From: Planctomycetota bacterium
Lineage (GTDB): Bacteria; Planctomycetota; Planctomycetia; Pirellulales; UBA7805
DNA: 64,000 bases
Direction of reading: 5' to 3'
Assembly: GCA_003389215.1 (NCBI GenBank)
Contig: QQVP01000110.1
Location: 1-64,000 of the forward strand
Numbering within the stretch: position 1 is the first letter of the stretch; each line of letters begins with the position of its first letter. This document shows, piece by piece, positions 53,392 to 61,713 of the stretch. The position numbers were made by a program, and so were the translations under genes. The notes below the pieces were generated by a model, which searched no databases, had not been told where the DNA came from, and worked only from the letters and a program-made list of their open reading frames with translations.

Positions 53392-55562
53392 GGCGTCGTC
53401 TCCGATTGCAAACGCGGCCTCCGCGGCGCGACGGCGCGATTTGCGCGCTGCCGACCGTATGGTAGCCGAGACTGAAGGGCCGCCCCTACCCCCATCGCCA
53501 ACGCACGGGCCCCCATCGCCAACAAGCGGGAGAGCGGGATCCGCAGCACTTCGGCGATGGTCGATGTGATCGCGTCGATTTCGTGATCGGTGATGGTAAG
53601 CGGCGGCGTCAGCTTGAAGATGTGCGGCTCGTACTGGCAGAAGCCCATCAAGAGCGGATCGGTGCGGTGTCGCGTCATGGCCAGCAGGTAGAGGCGGTGT
53701 GCTAATTTGCGCAGTCGCGCGCTCCGCCACGAGTCGTATTCAAGCTCGATGCCGATCAGCATGCCAAACACCCGGACGTCGCGCACCGAGCGACAGCCAC
53801 GCAACTTCGCCGCCAACTGCTCGGCGAGGAGCCGACCCGCATGGGCGACCCGCTGCGAAAGCTGCAGATCCTGGGCCCGCTCGATAACATTGGTCGCGGT
53901 GAGGTAGCCCATCCGGTAACCGTGGGCCGCTTCCCAGGCTTTGAGCAGCGGACAATCGAGTTCGGCCATGCGCGTGCGGATCGCCTCGTTGTAGAGCGTT
54001 ACGGCGAAGGGGAACATCATGTCGGACGTGCCCTTGCCGATCGTCATCAAGTCGGGCGTGATGTCGAGATGCCGCGCCCGCACGAACGGCCCGGTGCGGA
54101 ACATGCCGGTCTGCACCTCGTCACAGAAGAGGTAATAGCCGTACTTTTGCCGCGCGGCGTCGAGAAACTCGAGCACGGCGCGGGGGATCTCGCGCACGCC
54201 ACCGACCCCCTGCACGAGCTCCGCCTGAACGACGGCCACGGGATGCTGCTTGAGGGCGGCGGTCAGCTGCTCGACCGCGTCCGCGGCAAAGGGATCGACG
54301 TAAACCACGTGGGGATAGAGCGGCGCGAGCCCCGACTTGTAATAGGGCCGCGCCGTGCCGGTCAGGGCGAAGAGCGTCTTGCCACCAAACCCTCCGCCGA
54401 GGGCGAGCACAGTCTGCTTGGGCCAGGCGGCCGCCAGGGCCAGCTTCAGCGCGCTCTCGACAGCCGACGCCCCACTGACCGCCGGCGCGAAATGCTCGAT
54501 GCCGGTCAGTTCGTGCAGGTGCCGGCCCAGACGACCGCGAATGTCGGGCTCGTCGGCCAGTTGTTCGATTTCCTCGACGTACGATTCGGGGTTGTGGCCG
54601 CGCACGCTGCAGGCCACGCCCGCCACGCCGTCGAAGATGCGTCGCTCGCCGATCTGCACGTGGTGACCGCGAGCTTGAATCTCCTCCCGATCGAAGCCAA
54701 GCGCGGCGGTGACCTTCCGCAGCGAAGGGCTGTAGTAGCGGGCAAACTGCTCGGCGGCCTGCCCGCGGTCTTCGGCGATCGCCCGTAGGGGGGCCGCGTG
54801 CTCGGCGCGAAACTCGGCGTCGGCCGCTTCCAGACAGCGGACCAAGTGCCGGCTGGAGATTGTGTTCGGCTGAAACGTCGTGGAATGAAACGTCGTCATG
54901 CCGGCCCGCTGCCAGTGATCGTAGTGCTCGCGACGCGCGGCGAAGGCGGCGAAGGGCACCTCGCGGTCGACGAACGACTCGTCGAACACGACGACGTCGG
55001 GCGACGACGGGGCAGGCCACTGCAAACGGCCTGAGCGCAAGTCGCCAAGACACGCGCGCGAGACCCCCAAGATCGTCACGGGCCGGTGGCGGCTCAGCAA
55101 TTCGCCCAGCGGCTCGGCCACTGCGGCGAGCGCGGCGGGCACCACCGCGACAAAGCCGAGCGGCTGCTCGTCGTGCGCGGCCGCGGCCACCTCGCCGGCG
55201 TGGCGAGCGACGGTCAGCTCGGGAATGAACTCGATCTGGCCGTCGGGAAGTTCGAGTTTGGCGAAGTGCGGCAGCAGCCCGTCAGGATCGATCAGCAAGC
55301 CGCGCGTCGCGGCCGACTCAAGATTTCGCACGTAGCGGGCCAACTTGGTGGCCCCGCTAAACGCCTCTTCCAGGCCGTTGGCCAGGAAGATCTGCCGATC
55401 GACCGCCGGCTCGCCCGGAGCGTCCTCGGGCCATGTCGTGCTCACATAACGCGAGAGGCAGAAGCAGCACTGCGCAACGTGCGGGTTGATGTAGACCCGA
55501 AACAGATTGGGAATCTGTCCGTCGATGATCTCCTGGCAGGTTTCCAGCACGGACGACGACAA
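53388..55562 (-). CDS. class III PLP aminotransferase with extra N-terminal domain
   Basis: 724 aa, nearly 300 longer than simple class III aminotransferases. The N-terminal 280 residues are separate: Cys-rich 'AQCCFCLSRYVSTTW' then an alpha/beta fold with 'PLGELLSRHRPVTILGVSRA'. The aminotransferase core has 'AVSGASAVESALKLALAAAW', 'GGGFGGKTLFALTGTARP', 'YLFCDEVQTGMFRTGPFVRA' (PLP Asp) and 'TPDLMTIGKGTSDMMFPFAV' (PLP Lys in IGKGT). The C-terminus is complete. Substrate unknown; the neighbours suggest an aldehyde or keto group on a lipid-like molecule. Starts 6 bp after the FAD gene. Confidence 0.88.
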   Translation of the reverse strand: MSSSVLETCQEIIDGQIPNLFRVYINPHVAQCCFCLSRYVSTTWPEDAPGEPAVDRQIFLANGLEEAFSGATKLARYVRNLESAATRGLLIDPDGLLPHFAKLELPDGQIEFIPELTVARHAGEVAAAAHDEQPLGFVAVVPAALAAVAEPLGELLSRHRPVTILGVSRACLGDLRSGRLQWPAPSSPDVVVFDESFVDREVPFAAFAARREHYDHWQRAGMTTFHSTTFQPNTISSRHLVRCLEAADAEFRAEHAAPLRAIAEDRGQAAEQFARYYSPSLRKVTAALGFDREEIQARGHHVQIGERRIFDGVAGVACSVRGHNPESYVEEIEQLADEPDIRGRLGRHLHELTGIEHFAPAVSGASAVESALKLALAAAWPKQTVLALGGGFGGKTLFALTGTARPYYKSGLAPLYPHVVYVDPFAADAVEQLTAALKQHPVAVVQAELVQGVGGVREIPRAVLEFLDAARQKYGYYLFCDEVQTGMFRTGPFVRARHLDITPDLMTIGKGTSDMMFPFAVTLYNEAIRTRMAELDCPLLKAWEAAHGYRMGYLTATNVIERAQDLQLSQRVAHAGRLLAEQLAAKLRGCRSVRDVRVFGMLIGIELEYDSWRSARLRKLAHRLYLLAMTRHRTDPLLMGFCQYEPHIFKLTPPLTITDHEIDAITSTIAEVLRIPLSRLLAMGARALAMGVGAALQSRLPYGRQRANRAVAPRRPRLQSETTP

Positions 55563-55568
55563 GACACT

Positions 55569-57431
55569 CTAGCCCGCTAACATGCTGTGCTTCCCCACGT
55601 TCGACTGCACGTGCGAGAAGTTGTTGCGAAGGTACTCTTGGAACACGCTACTATGCTTGCGCCGCATGAACAAGTCGGCCGAGATGCAGTCGTGTTTCCC
55701 GAAGGGCGAATGCGGCATGCCGTCCTGCTTGACGTAACGCAGCTGAATCTTGGAAATCGGCAGCTCCGCGTGCGTTTCCCAGAAGCGGACAAACTCCTCT
55801 TTCGTGAAAAACAACTCGACGTGGTAGCCGAGTTCCCGCACCATGGCGTGAAACAGGTACGAGCTGATCGGGTTTTCTTCGAGCCGGTCCCAGAGGCGGC
55901 CAATGGCGTCCTTGGGCATCTCCAGCGCCCCGGCACCGCCGCCTTCGCCATCGCCCTGGTCGTAATACTTGTAAACGTCGATCGTTTCGCTGGCGGCCTG
56001 CGATTTGCGGATCTCGATGTTCGACGGTTCCCGATCGGCAAACACCTCTAGCACGGCCTCGCCGCTGGTGGCCGAAAGCGTCTCTTGCTTGACGAAGTAC
56101 CGCGACTTCTCCTTGGCCCGCACGTAGAGCCGCAGCAGCAACGCCCCGCTGGCCGGGTTGTAGAGATAGCGCCCGAACGCCTCTTCGCTGCGAGAGGTGG
56201 CCACCAGGCGATCTTCGACCGGGTCGTAGAGCAGCACCCTTTCGATCGTATCGGCGACCGTCGTGACCTCGCTGCCCGAGCCGTGGACCGGCACGAAGAA
56301 GCACGTGCCCATACTGATGTACGAGTAGTTGGGGACGACGAACAGTTCTTTGTCGTCGGCGCGAAGCGCGTCGATCGTCGTCCGCATCAGCGTGCCTGCG
56401 TCGAGCTTGACGCGATAGCCGTCGATGCGCGGCGGACCGGCCGTCTTGATCGTGGAAACAACCGTGCGACCGGGAAACGTCTGGCCGAAGTGTACCACGC
56501 CGGTGTTGTAGCCCACGACCTTCACATCGCGATAGCCATAGCAGTTGTACAGGGACAGTAGCTCCGAGACGCTCTGCGGGTAAAGCGTATCGAACCAGCA
56601 CGACCGCAGTCGCGACGACCAACGACGCAGCGGACCGACAAAGAGCGCGACGAGCTGCCCGACGAGCAGGAAGCTGAGCACGGTTGCCAGGCCACGCAGT
56701 CCCGCCGAGAGCGGGCCGCCGGGGTTGTGCTCACCAAGCACTTCGCGCCAGGGTCGGTTGCGGCCCAGCAGGGTCAATTCGCGGCAGCTTGCGCGGCGCA
56801 TCGTCCCGGCTTCCGCCGCTTCGGTGGCCACCATCGCCCAAAGGTCCGACTCGTTGAGGAACGTGCTGGAGATGCGTCTCGGCACCAAGGGGGCCAGCCA
56901 GCTTAGCGATCGCAGGCGACAGGCCAGCCGTGTGCCGTCTCCGAGCAGGTGCCCCGCCCGCAGAAAGGTGATCGGGACCCCGTCGAGGCGTCGGCGGACC
57001 TCCGCTTCGTCACGAATCGTCCGGGCGTCGGCGAAGTGGCGGAGGAACGTCCCCACCAGGAGCACCCGAGTGCCGGGCGACTCTTTCGCCCGTCGGGCAA
57101 TGTCGTCGACCAGCGCCGTTTGAGCAGCGTCATGCTTTGCGGCGAGCAGCAACACGATGGCAGCGACCGAAGCGTCCGCATCGCCGGCGTTGGCAACTTC
57201 GTCCCACCGGCAGGGTTGCAGCGACGGATGCGAGCCTGGGCGCTTTTCTGCGGCCGCCGCCGACACCGGAAGCGACTGGCCAAGGGCGGCCGCTAGCCGA
57301 TCGACAACCCGGGCGACAAGCCGAGCATCGACCGCGGCGACAGGCAGCAGAGCAGGGGGGCTTTCGGCAGAGGGCTCGGCAGCGGAGCCAGACTGGGCGT
57401 CGGGGTAGGCAAGATTACCTTGGGTCTTCAT
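55569..57431 (-). CDS. SDR-like domain fused to FAD (PCMH-type) oxidase-like protein
   Basis: 620 aa. Residues 60-230 resemble an atypical SDR/epimerase: 'GTRVLLVGTFLRHFADARTI' and 'VPITFLRAGHLLGDGTRL', but the N-terminal GxxGxxG loop is missing. Residues 300-520 match a PCMH FAD domain: 'VKVVGYNTGVVHFGQTFPGR', 'YRVKLDAGTLMRTTIDALRA' and 'MGTCFFVPVHGSGSEVTTVA' (the HGSG element of VAO/aldonolactone oxidases). The C-terminal part ('YHVELFFTKEEFVRFWETHA') fits the ALO-type cap. Its first 17 bp overlap the psd stop. Probably an FAD enzyme of the cluster with a degenerate NAD domain. Confidence 0.68.
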   Translation of the reverse strand: MKTQGNLAYPDAQSGSAAEPSAESPPALLPVAAVDARLVARVVDRLAAALGQSLPVSAAAAEKRPGSHPSLQPCRWDEVANAGDADASVAAIVLLLAAKHDAAQTALVDDIARRAKESPGTRVLLVGTFLRHFADARTIRDEAEVRRRLDGVPITFLRAGHLLGDGTRLACRLRSLSWLAPLVPRRISSTFLNESDLWAMVATEAAEAGTMRRASCRELTLLGRNRPWREVLGEHNPGGPLSAGLRGLATVLSFLLVGQLVALFVGPLRRWSSRLRSCWFDTLYPQSVSELLSLYNCYGYRDVKVVGYNTGVVHFGQTFPGRTVVSTIKTAGPPRIDGYRVKLDAGTLMRTTIDALRADDKELFVVPNYSYISMGTCFFVPVHGSGSEVTTVADTIERVLLYDPVEDRLVATSRSEEAFGRYLYNPASGALLLRLYVRAKEKSRYFVKQETLSATSGEAVLEVFADREPSNIEIRKSQAASETIDVYKYYDQGDGEGGGAGALEMPKDAIGRLWDRLEENPISSYLFHAMVRELGYHVELFFTKEEFVRFWETHAELPISKIQLRYVKQDGMPHSPFGKHDCISADLFMRRKHSSVFQEYLRNNFSHVQSNVGKHSMLAG

Positions 57432-58329
57432 CCCGATGTCCGTTCGTCATCGAAACCCCATTGGCGAACACGCCGCCACCATACTGCACCTTATCCTCGG
57501 CGGCAATGAGCGGCGTCAGCGCCTCGTGCGGCGAGGTGAGCAATATGACGGTCGAGCCGAGTTCGAAGGTGCCGATCCACTCGCCGCGTTCGACCGGTCG
57601 TGGATCCTTGAAGCGGCGCCGCTGCACCAGTCGCGAGCGACGCTTCAGGCCGGTGCTGAAGGGATGCGTGATGTTGCCAACTCCCCAGCCGGCGACCATC
57701 ACGACCGCCATCGGGCCGAAGTTGGTCGAGAAACGCATCACAACCCGTTCGTTGAGCGTGAAGACCGGATACTCTTCGCGCTGGTAGGGGGGATGCACCA
57801 GCAGACGACGGCCTGGCACGTGGCATATCTCTTCCAGCATTCCGTCTTGCGGCGCGAAGACGCGGTGACAGTCGGCCGGCGAGAGAAAGAAGATGGCGTA
57901 ACGACCGCCGCGGAAGGGCGTCTCATCGGTGTCGGCCAGTAACGAGCCGACTGAGTACTTGGTTCCCTTGACCGTCAGCTCCGCCTGCTGATCGACGACG
58001 CCCACGTCTTGGACCGTGCCGTCGCAGGGACTGACAAAGTGGTCGGCCTCTTCGGGAAGCGGCCGCAGCTCGGGCCGAATGCCGCGCGTGAACAGGGCGT
58101 TGAACGATCGATACGACTCGAGCGGATGTTCCAGGTCGTCTTCGACCAGCGCCGGGTACTTCTTTCCGTAGATCGTGCGGTACAGCTTCAGGCGAAGCCG
58201 CTGCGAAGGAATCGGCACGCGCGAGAGCTTCACCCCCATCTTCATCAGCCACATATTGAACAGGCCGCCATGGATCGAACTGGCCTGGCGGACCTGTTCG
58301 ATGCGGGCATTCAACTTTCCTGTGGGCAT
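57415..58329 (-). CDS. psd: phosphatidylserine decarboxylase family proenzyme
   Basis: 304 aa from MPTGKLNARIEQVRQ. The family decarboxylates phosphatidylserine to phosphatidylethanolamine after self-cleavage at an LGST site. The site is 'FELGSTVILLTSPHEAL', giving a pyruvoyl serine. Other motifs are 'FVSPCDGTVQDVGVVDQ' (the SPxDG), 'AIFFLSPADCHRVFAPQDGM' and 'TNFGPMAVVMVAGWGVGNI'. So it looks active and of canonical size. Lying inside an operon of oxidoreductases and an aminotransferase, it may act on a dedicated substrate rather than serve bulk PE synthesis. It follows the GMC gene by 31 bp. Confidence 0.9.
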   Translation of the reverse strand: MPTGKLNARIEQVRQASSIHGGLFNMWLMKMGVKLSRVPIPSQRLRLKLYRTIYGKKYPALVEDDLEHPLESYRSFNALFTRGIRPELRPLPEEADHFVSPCDGTVQDVGVVDQQAELTVKGTKYSVGSLLADTDETPFRGGRYAIFFLSPADCHRVFAPQDGMLEEICHVPGRRLLVHPPYQREEYPVFTLNERVVMRFSTNFGPMAVVMVAGWGVGNITHPFSTGLKRRSRLVQRRRFKDPRPVERGEWIGTFELGSTVILLTSPHEALTPLIAAEDKVQYGGGVFANGVSMTNGHRDEDPR

Positions 58330-58360
58330 GAGGGCAACCGCGTTCTCGCCGTGTGGCTTG

Positions 58361-59860
58361 TTAGATTTCTTGAGTGAGGATGTCCGCGACGCGAAGCGCC
58401 ATGGCACTAATCGTCAACGAGGGACCAACTCCCAATGAAGTCGGCAAAATGCTGCCGTCGACGACAAATAAATCTCTCTGGCCGAACATTCGACAATCGG
58501 CGTCGACGACGGCCTCGTCCGCCCGGCGACCGAAACGGAGCGTGCCGCACTGGTGGGCCACGTGCTCCTGCGAAGGGAGCGCGTTACCTGCACAGTATAC
58601 CGCCCCGCCGCGGCGCAGAATACGCTTCATCTGACGCCCCAAGGCCCGTCCGCGGTCGCGGTCATATTCGCTGAATTGGTGGCTCAGGCAAATGCGACCT
58701 CCCTCACCCAGGGTGACGCGATTCGCCGGATTCGGCAAGTCCTCGACGATGCCGACCAGAGGCAACATCCGCTTGCGCAGCGACGCCAGCAGCCAGCGCG
58801 GCAACAGGCGACCTCCGCTCTTGGCCATCATCAGCGGACCCGGCGCCGGCAGCGACTGAACGAGGCCCATTTTGTGGGGGCAGTCGTCGGTGCCAAAGTA
58901 ATAATCGGCAAAGCCAACCTGCTTTACGAAAGTTTCGTCAGCCCCCGTCGATGCCAGGTAGAAACCGACGCACAGCGGCGAGTAGTGCATCATGTAGTGA
59001 CGACCGATTAGCGGATGGACGAAACCCGAGCGGAGCAAAATGGCGGGCGAGCCGATGGCTCCCGCGGACAGGACGTAACGCCGCGCGCGATAGAGCGACA
59101 ACTCGCCCGTCGAGCGCTCGCGCACATGGACCCCTCCGAGCACCTCGCTCGTGCCCGATTCGAATCGCTCCACCTCACAGTTGGTGAGCAAGGTGAGTTG
59201 GCTCGTTGCGGCCTGTGCTTCATCGACAAGTTGCGCGGCCGAGCGGCGCGCGCCGGTCGGACAAGGAAAGCCCGCGCAGTTGTCGCAGCGCAGACAAAGG
59301 CTGGCGTCAATCGACAAGGGCAATTGAAAGGGATGGAGTCCCTGCCTGCGATTGGCGTCGATCAGGCGGCGATTGATGTCCGCCAGCGGCAGGATCTCAT
59401 CTTCGTTGCTCGCGGTCGGCGGCGCGAGGGGGGCGAAGTCGTCGCCACCCCTGGCGGCGACGTGATAGAGTCGTTCGGCCTGGTCGTAGTACTCGGCCAA
59501 TTCGTCGTAGCCGAGAGGCCAGTCCCAAAGGGCCCGGTCGATTCGTTCGCCGTACGACTTGCCGGGGTGGAAATCGTCGACGCTGGGACGGATCATCGCG
59601 CCCCCGTAGAGCGAGGTGCCACCGCCCAGGACGCCGCCCATCAGCAGCCGTCGCGACTCGCCGTTCAGTTCGATGGGACGATCGTCATAGGGCTGCTTGT
59701 CGAAGAGCGTCCGCTGCTCATCGTGCACCCGCTCGTCGATTTGCGTGCGACGACCGCGCTCGATGACCAACACTCGCTTGCCCCGCGTGGCACAGGCAGA
59801 GGCCAGGGTGCCACCGCCCGCGCCGCTGCCGATGACAATCAGGTCGAAGTCATAGTCCAT
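58361..59860 (-). CDS. GMC-family FAD oxidoreductase
   Basis: 499 aa, glucose-methanol-choline fold. FAD site 'DFDLIVIGSGAGGGTLASAC' at the N-terminus, then 'LLMGGVLGGGTSLYGGAMIR' (GMC signature 1-like) and 'CDNCAGFPCPTGARRSAAQL', a Cys-rich element seen in bacterial GMC alcohol/sterol-type oxidases. Signature 2-like text is 'RYVLSAGAIGSPAILLRSGF'. The C-terminus has 'HQCGTLRFG' and 'LFVVDGSILPTSLGVGPSLT', with the catalytic His in HQCG. It is the first gene of the cluster; copies D and E of the interspersed repeat lie upstream. Likely oxidises a hydroxyl on the pathway substrate. Confidence 0.9.
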   Translation of the reverse strand: MDYDFDLIVIGSGAGGGTLASACATRGKRVLVIERGRRTQIDERVHDEQRTLFDKQPYDDRPIELNGESRRLLMGGVLGGGTSLYGGAMIRPSVDDFHPGKSYGERIDRALWDWPLGYDELAEYYDQAERLYHVAARGGDDFAPLAPPTASNEDEILPLADINRRLIDANRRQGLHPFQLPLSIDASLCLRCDNCAGFPCPTGARRSAAQLVDEAQAATSQLTLLTNCEVERFESGTSEVLGGVHVRERSTGELSLYRARRYVLSAGAIGSPAILLRSGFVHPLIGRHYMMHYSPLCVGFYLASTGADETFVKQVGFADYYFGTDDCPHKMGLVQSLPAPGPLMMAKSGGRLLPRWLLASLRKRMLPLVGIVEDLPNPANRVTLGEGGRICLSHQFSEYDRDRGRALGRQMKRILRRGGAVYCAGNALPSQEHVAHQCGTLRFGRRADEAVVDADCRMFGQRDLFVVDGSILPTSLGVGPSLTISAMALRVADILTQEI

Positions 59861-60048
59861 GACGCGATGTCAGGTCCCGTTGGCGAAATGTGGGGCAGTC
59901 AGCAAGGATAGATAAAGCCTGCCGATTACGAGTGGGCAGCTTGCGATTCGCTGGGAACGTGCGATCTCGCGCACATGGTGCGCCGAGAGTGGGGGCATCC
60001 GCAAATTCCCGAGAACGAGAATGCGACGGCTCGAATCGGGCGAGGACC

Positions 60049-60154
60049 TTATTGATGGCTACGTGGTTAATGAGCCCTTCGCGGCGGCGGTAATGGCTGG
60101 AATGCCGGCCTCCCGCTGGTCGGCCTGGTTCATTGGCTGCGCAGGGCTCAATAG
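60049..60154 (-). repeat. interspersed 105-bp repeat, copy D
   Basis: Reverse orientation, as copy C. Two base changes in the left arm (GCTACGTGG for GCTGCGTTG). It lies about 190 bp upstream of the GMC gene. Confidence 0.9.
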
Positions 60155-60220
60155 ACCTGCGAGTGCGCAAGACCGGTGAGTCCCCACAACCGGCGAGCGA
60201 TCGACGGCGACTGGTACGTC

Positions 60221-60268
60221 GGCACCCTGGTACGCCGGCACCCTGGTACGCCGGCACCCTGGAATCGG
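60221..60268 (+). repeat. 16-bp tandem repeat (two units plus part)
   Basis: Unit ggcaccctggtacgcc, repeated at 60221-60236 and 60237-60252 with a degenerate third unit. It lies between repeat copies D and E. No gene is near. Confidence 0.8.
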
Positions 60269-60383
60269 ACCACCTCCTCGCTGTGCAGAGAATCTGCTAG
60301 GATTCTAGCTTCTGCTAACTCGGCCGCAATTGGAGTGGTAGCGGTCGCCGCCGGGTTTTCGTAAAGTTCGCGAAGCTCTTCGT

Positions 60384-60489
60384 TTATTGATGGCTGCGTT
60401 GTTAATGAGCCGTTCGCGGCGGCGGTGATGGCTGAAATGCCGACCTCCCGCTGGTCGGTCTGGTTCATTGGCTGCGCAGGGCTCAATAG
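60384..60489 (-). repeat. interspersed 105-bp repeat, copy E
   Basis: Reverse orientation, 230 bp beyond copy D, with a few more changes than the others (for example GAGCCGTT for GAGCCCTT, GGTCTGG for GGCCTGG). The 270 bp from here to 60757 hold no other gene. Confidence 0.9.
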
Positions 60490-60756
60490 GATGTCGCCCG
60501 GCGCGAAGAAAACATCGACGAAAAGGCATTCGTCATCCCAATCTTAACTGGATCTTTTTCCTGCCTTGACACAGTTTTCGCCGTCGTTGGTCACAATAAC
60601 GCGGACGCTGGCATTCGTCATCGGACGACGAATCGTCGGTTTCGCGGAAGTCGCAATCCACGGTCGCGCTCGTCCCTGCTGGCGAGACGCGGCCCGCTTG
60701 AGCGGATTTGCGACGCGTAGGAGGGTCGACACGGCAAGGAGCACACTTCTCCCGCG

Positions 60757-61575
60757 ATGAACACGGCCGTCATCCAACGTCAGTACGACGAACTCATTGC
60801 CGAACGCTACGATCAGGATCCTCACGGCCTGACGGGCGCTTCGCTCGACCGCGCCATCGCTCAGATCGAGCAGGCGGGTCTCCTGTCTTCTGAACTCTCC
60901 CCGCTGCGGATGCTCGATTTGGGCATGGGAACGGGTCTGTTTTGCGAAAAGCTGCGATTCAGTTCCGACCGCGAAATCGCCCCGTACGGCATCGACATCT
61001 CGGCCAAGATGATCGAGGTCGCCCAGCAGCGGCTGCCCGATCTGATTGCCGAGACCGACGACGCGGCCAACGTCGACCGCCAATTCGTCGGCGAGACGTT
61101 CGACCTGCTCTGCACTCACTTCATCACCGGGTTTGTGCCGATCGACCATCTGGCTCCGCGGATCCACGACAAATTGGAGGACGGCGGCTATTGGTCCTTT
61201 GTCGGCGGCACCAGCGCGGCGTTTCCGGGTCTGCAGAAGCGGGCCAACTCGCGCGAGGTGCGCTGGCTCTTCGGGGCGGGCAAGCTCGACGTCTCCGAAG
61301 CGACCTCCACCCCGGCCGACGAGCACGAGGTGTCGCAGACGATGCTCGCCCACGGCTTTGAGCTCTGTACCTGCGAGACGTTCCGGCCGCAGCTCGATTT
61401 TCCCAAGTTCGCCGACTTCATGCGGTTCGGCTACGAGGGAGGCTGGCTCACGCCGTTCATCGAGGAGATCGGCTTGCACAAATGTGGCCCCGTCACTCGG
61501 GCACTGATCAACACTTTGTTCTTCCCAATGCGCGACCACCACGATATCGTGATCGCGCTGGCGCGGAAGGTTTGA
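60757..61575 (+). CDS. SAM-dependent methyltransferase
   Basis: 272 aa class I methyltransferase. SAM motif I 'LRMLDLGMGTGLFCEKL' (D-x-G-x-G-T-G), the acidic end of strand beta2 'YGIDISAKMIEVAQQRLPD' and motif IV 'FDLLCTHFITGFVPI' are visible. The C-terminal half carries a substrate cap with 'SFVGGTSAAFPGLQKRA' and 'YEGGWLTPFIEEIGLHKCGP'. No signal or membrane span. Substrate unknown. It precedes a GT4 gene by 138 bp on the same strand, and the LpxH-like gene follows, so a role in modifying a glycolipid or cell-surface sugar is possible. Confidence 0.87.
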   Translation: MNTAVIQRQYDELIAERYDQDPHGLTGASLDRAIAQIEQAGLLSSELSPLRMLDLGMGTGLFCEKLRFSSDREIAPYGIDISAKMIEVAQQRLPDLIAETDDAANVDRQFVGETFDLLCTHFITGFVPIDHLAPRIHDKLEDGGYWSFVGGTSAAFPGLQKRANSREVRWLFGAGKLDVSEATSTPADEHEVSQTMLAHGFELCTCETFRPQLDFPKFADFMRFGYEGGWLTPFIEEIGLHKCGPVTRALINTLFFPMRDHHDIVIALARKV

Positions 61576-61713
61576 CGGACGATTGGGACGCTGACATCGC
61601 GATTTCCCGACAGCGTCGCAGGGCGAGCAGGAGGCACGCCCCCGGGAGAATCGGCCAGCACCAGGACGCTCTCGCAAAGCGCTGGCTCCTACGGGCCAGA
61701 CGATGAGGAAACG

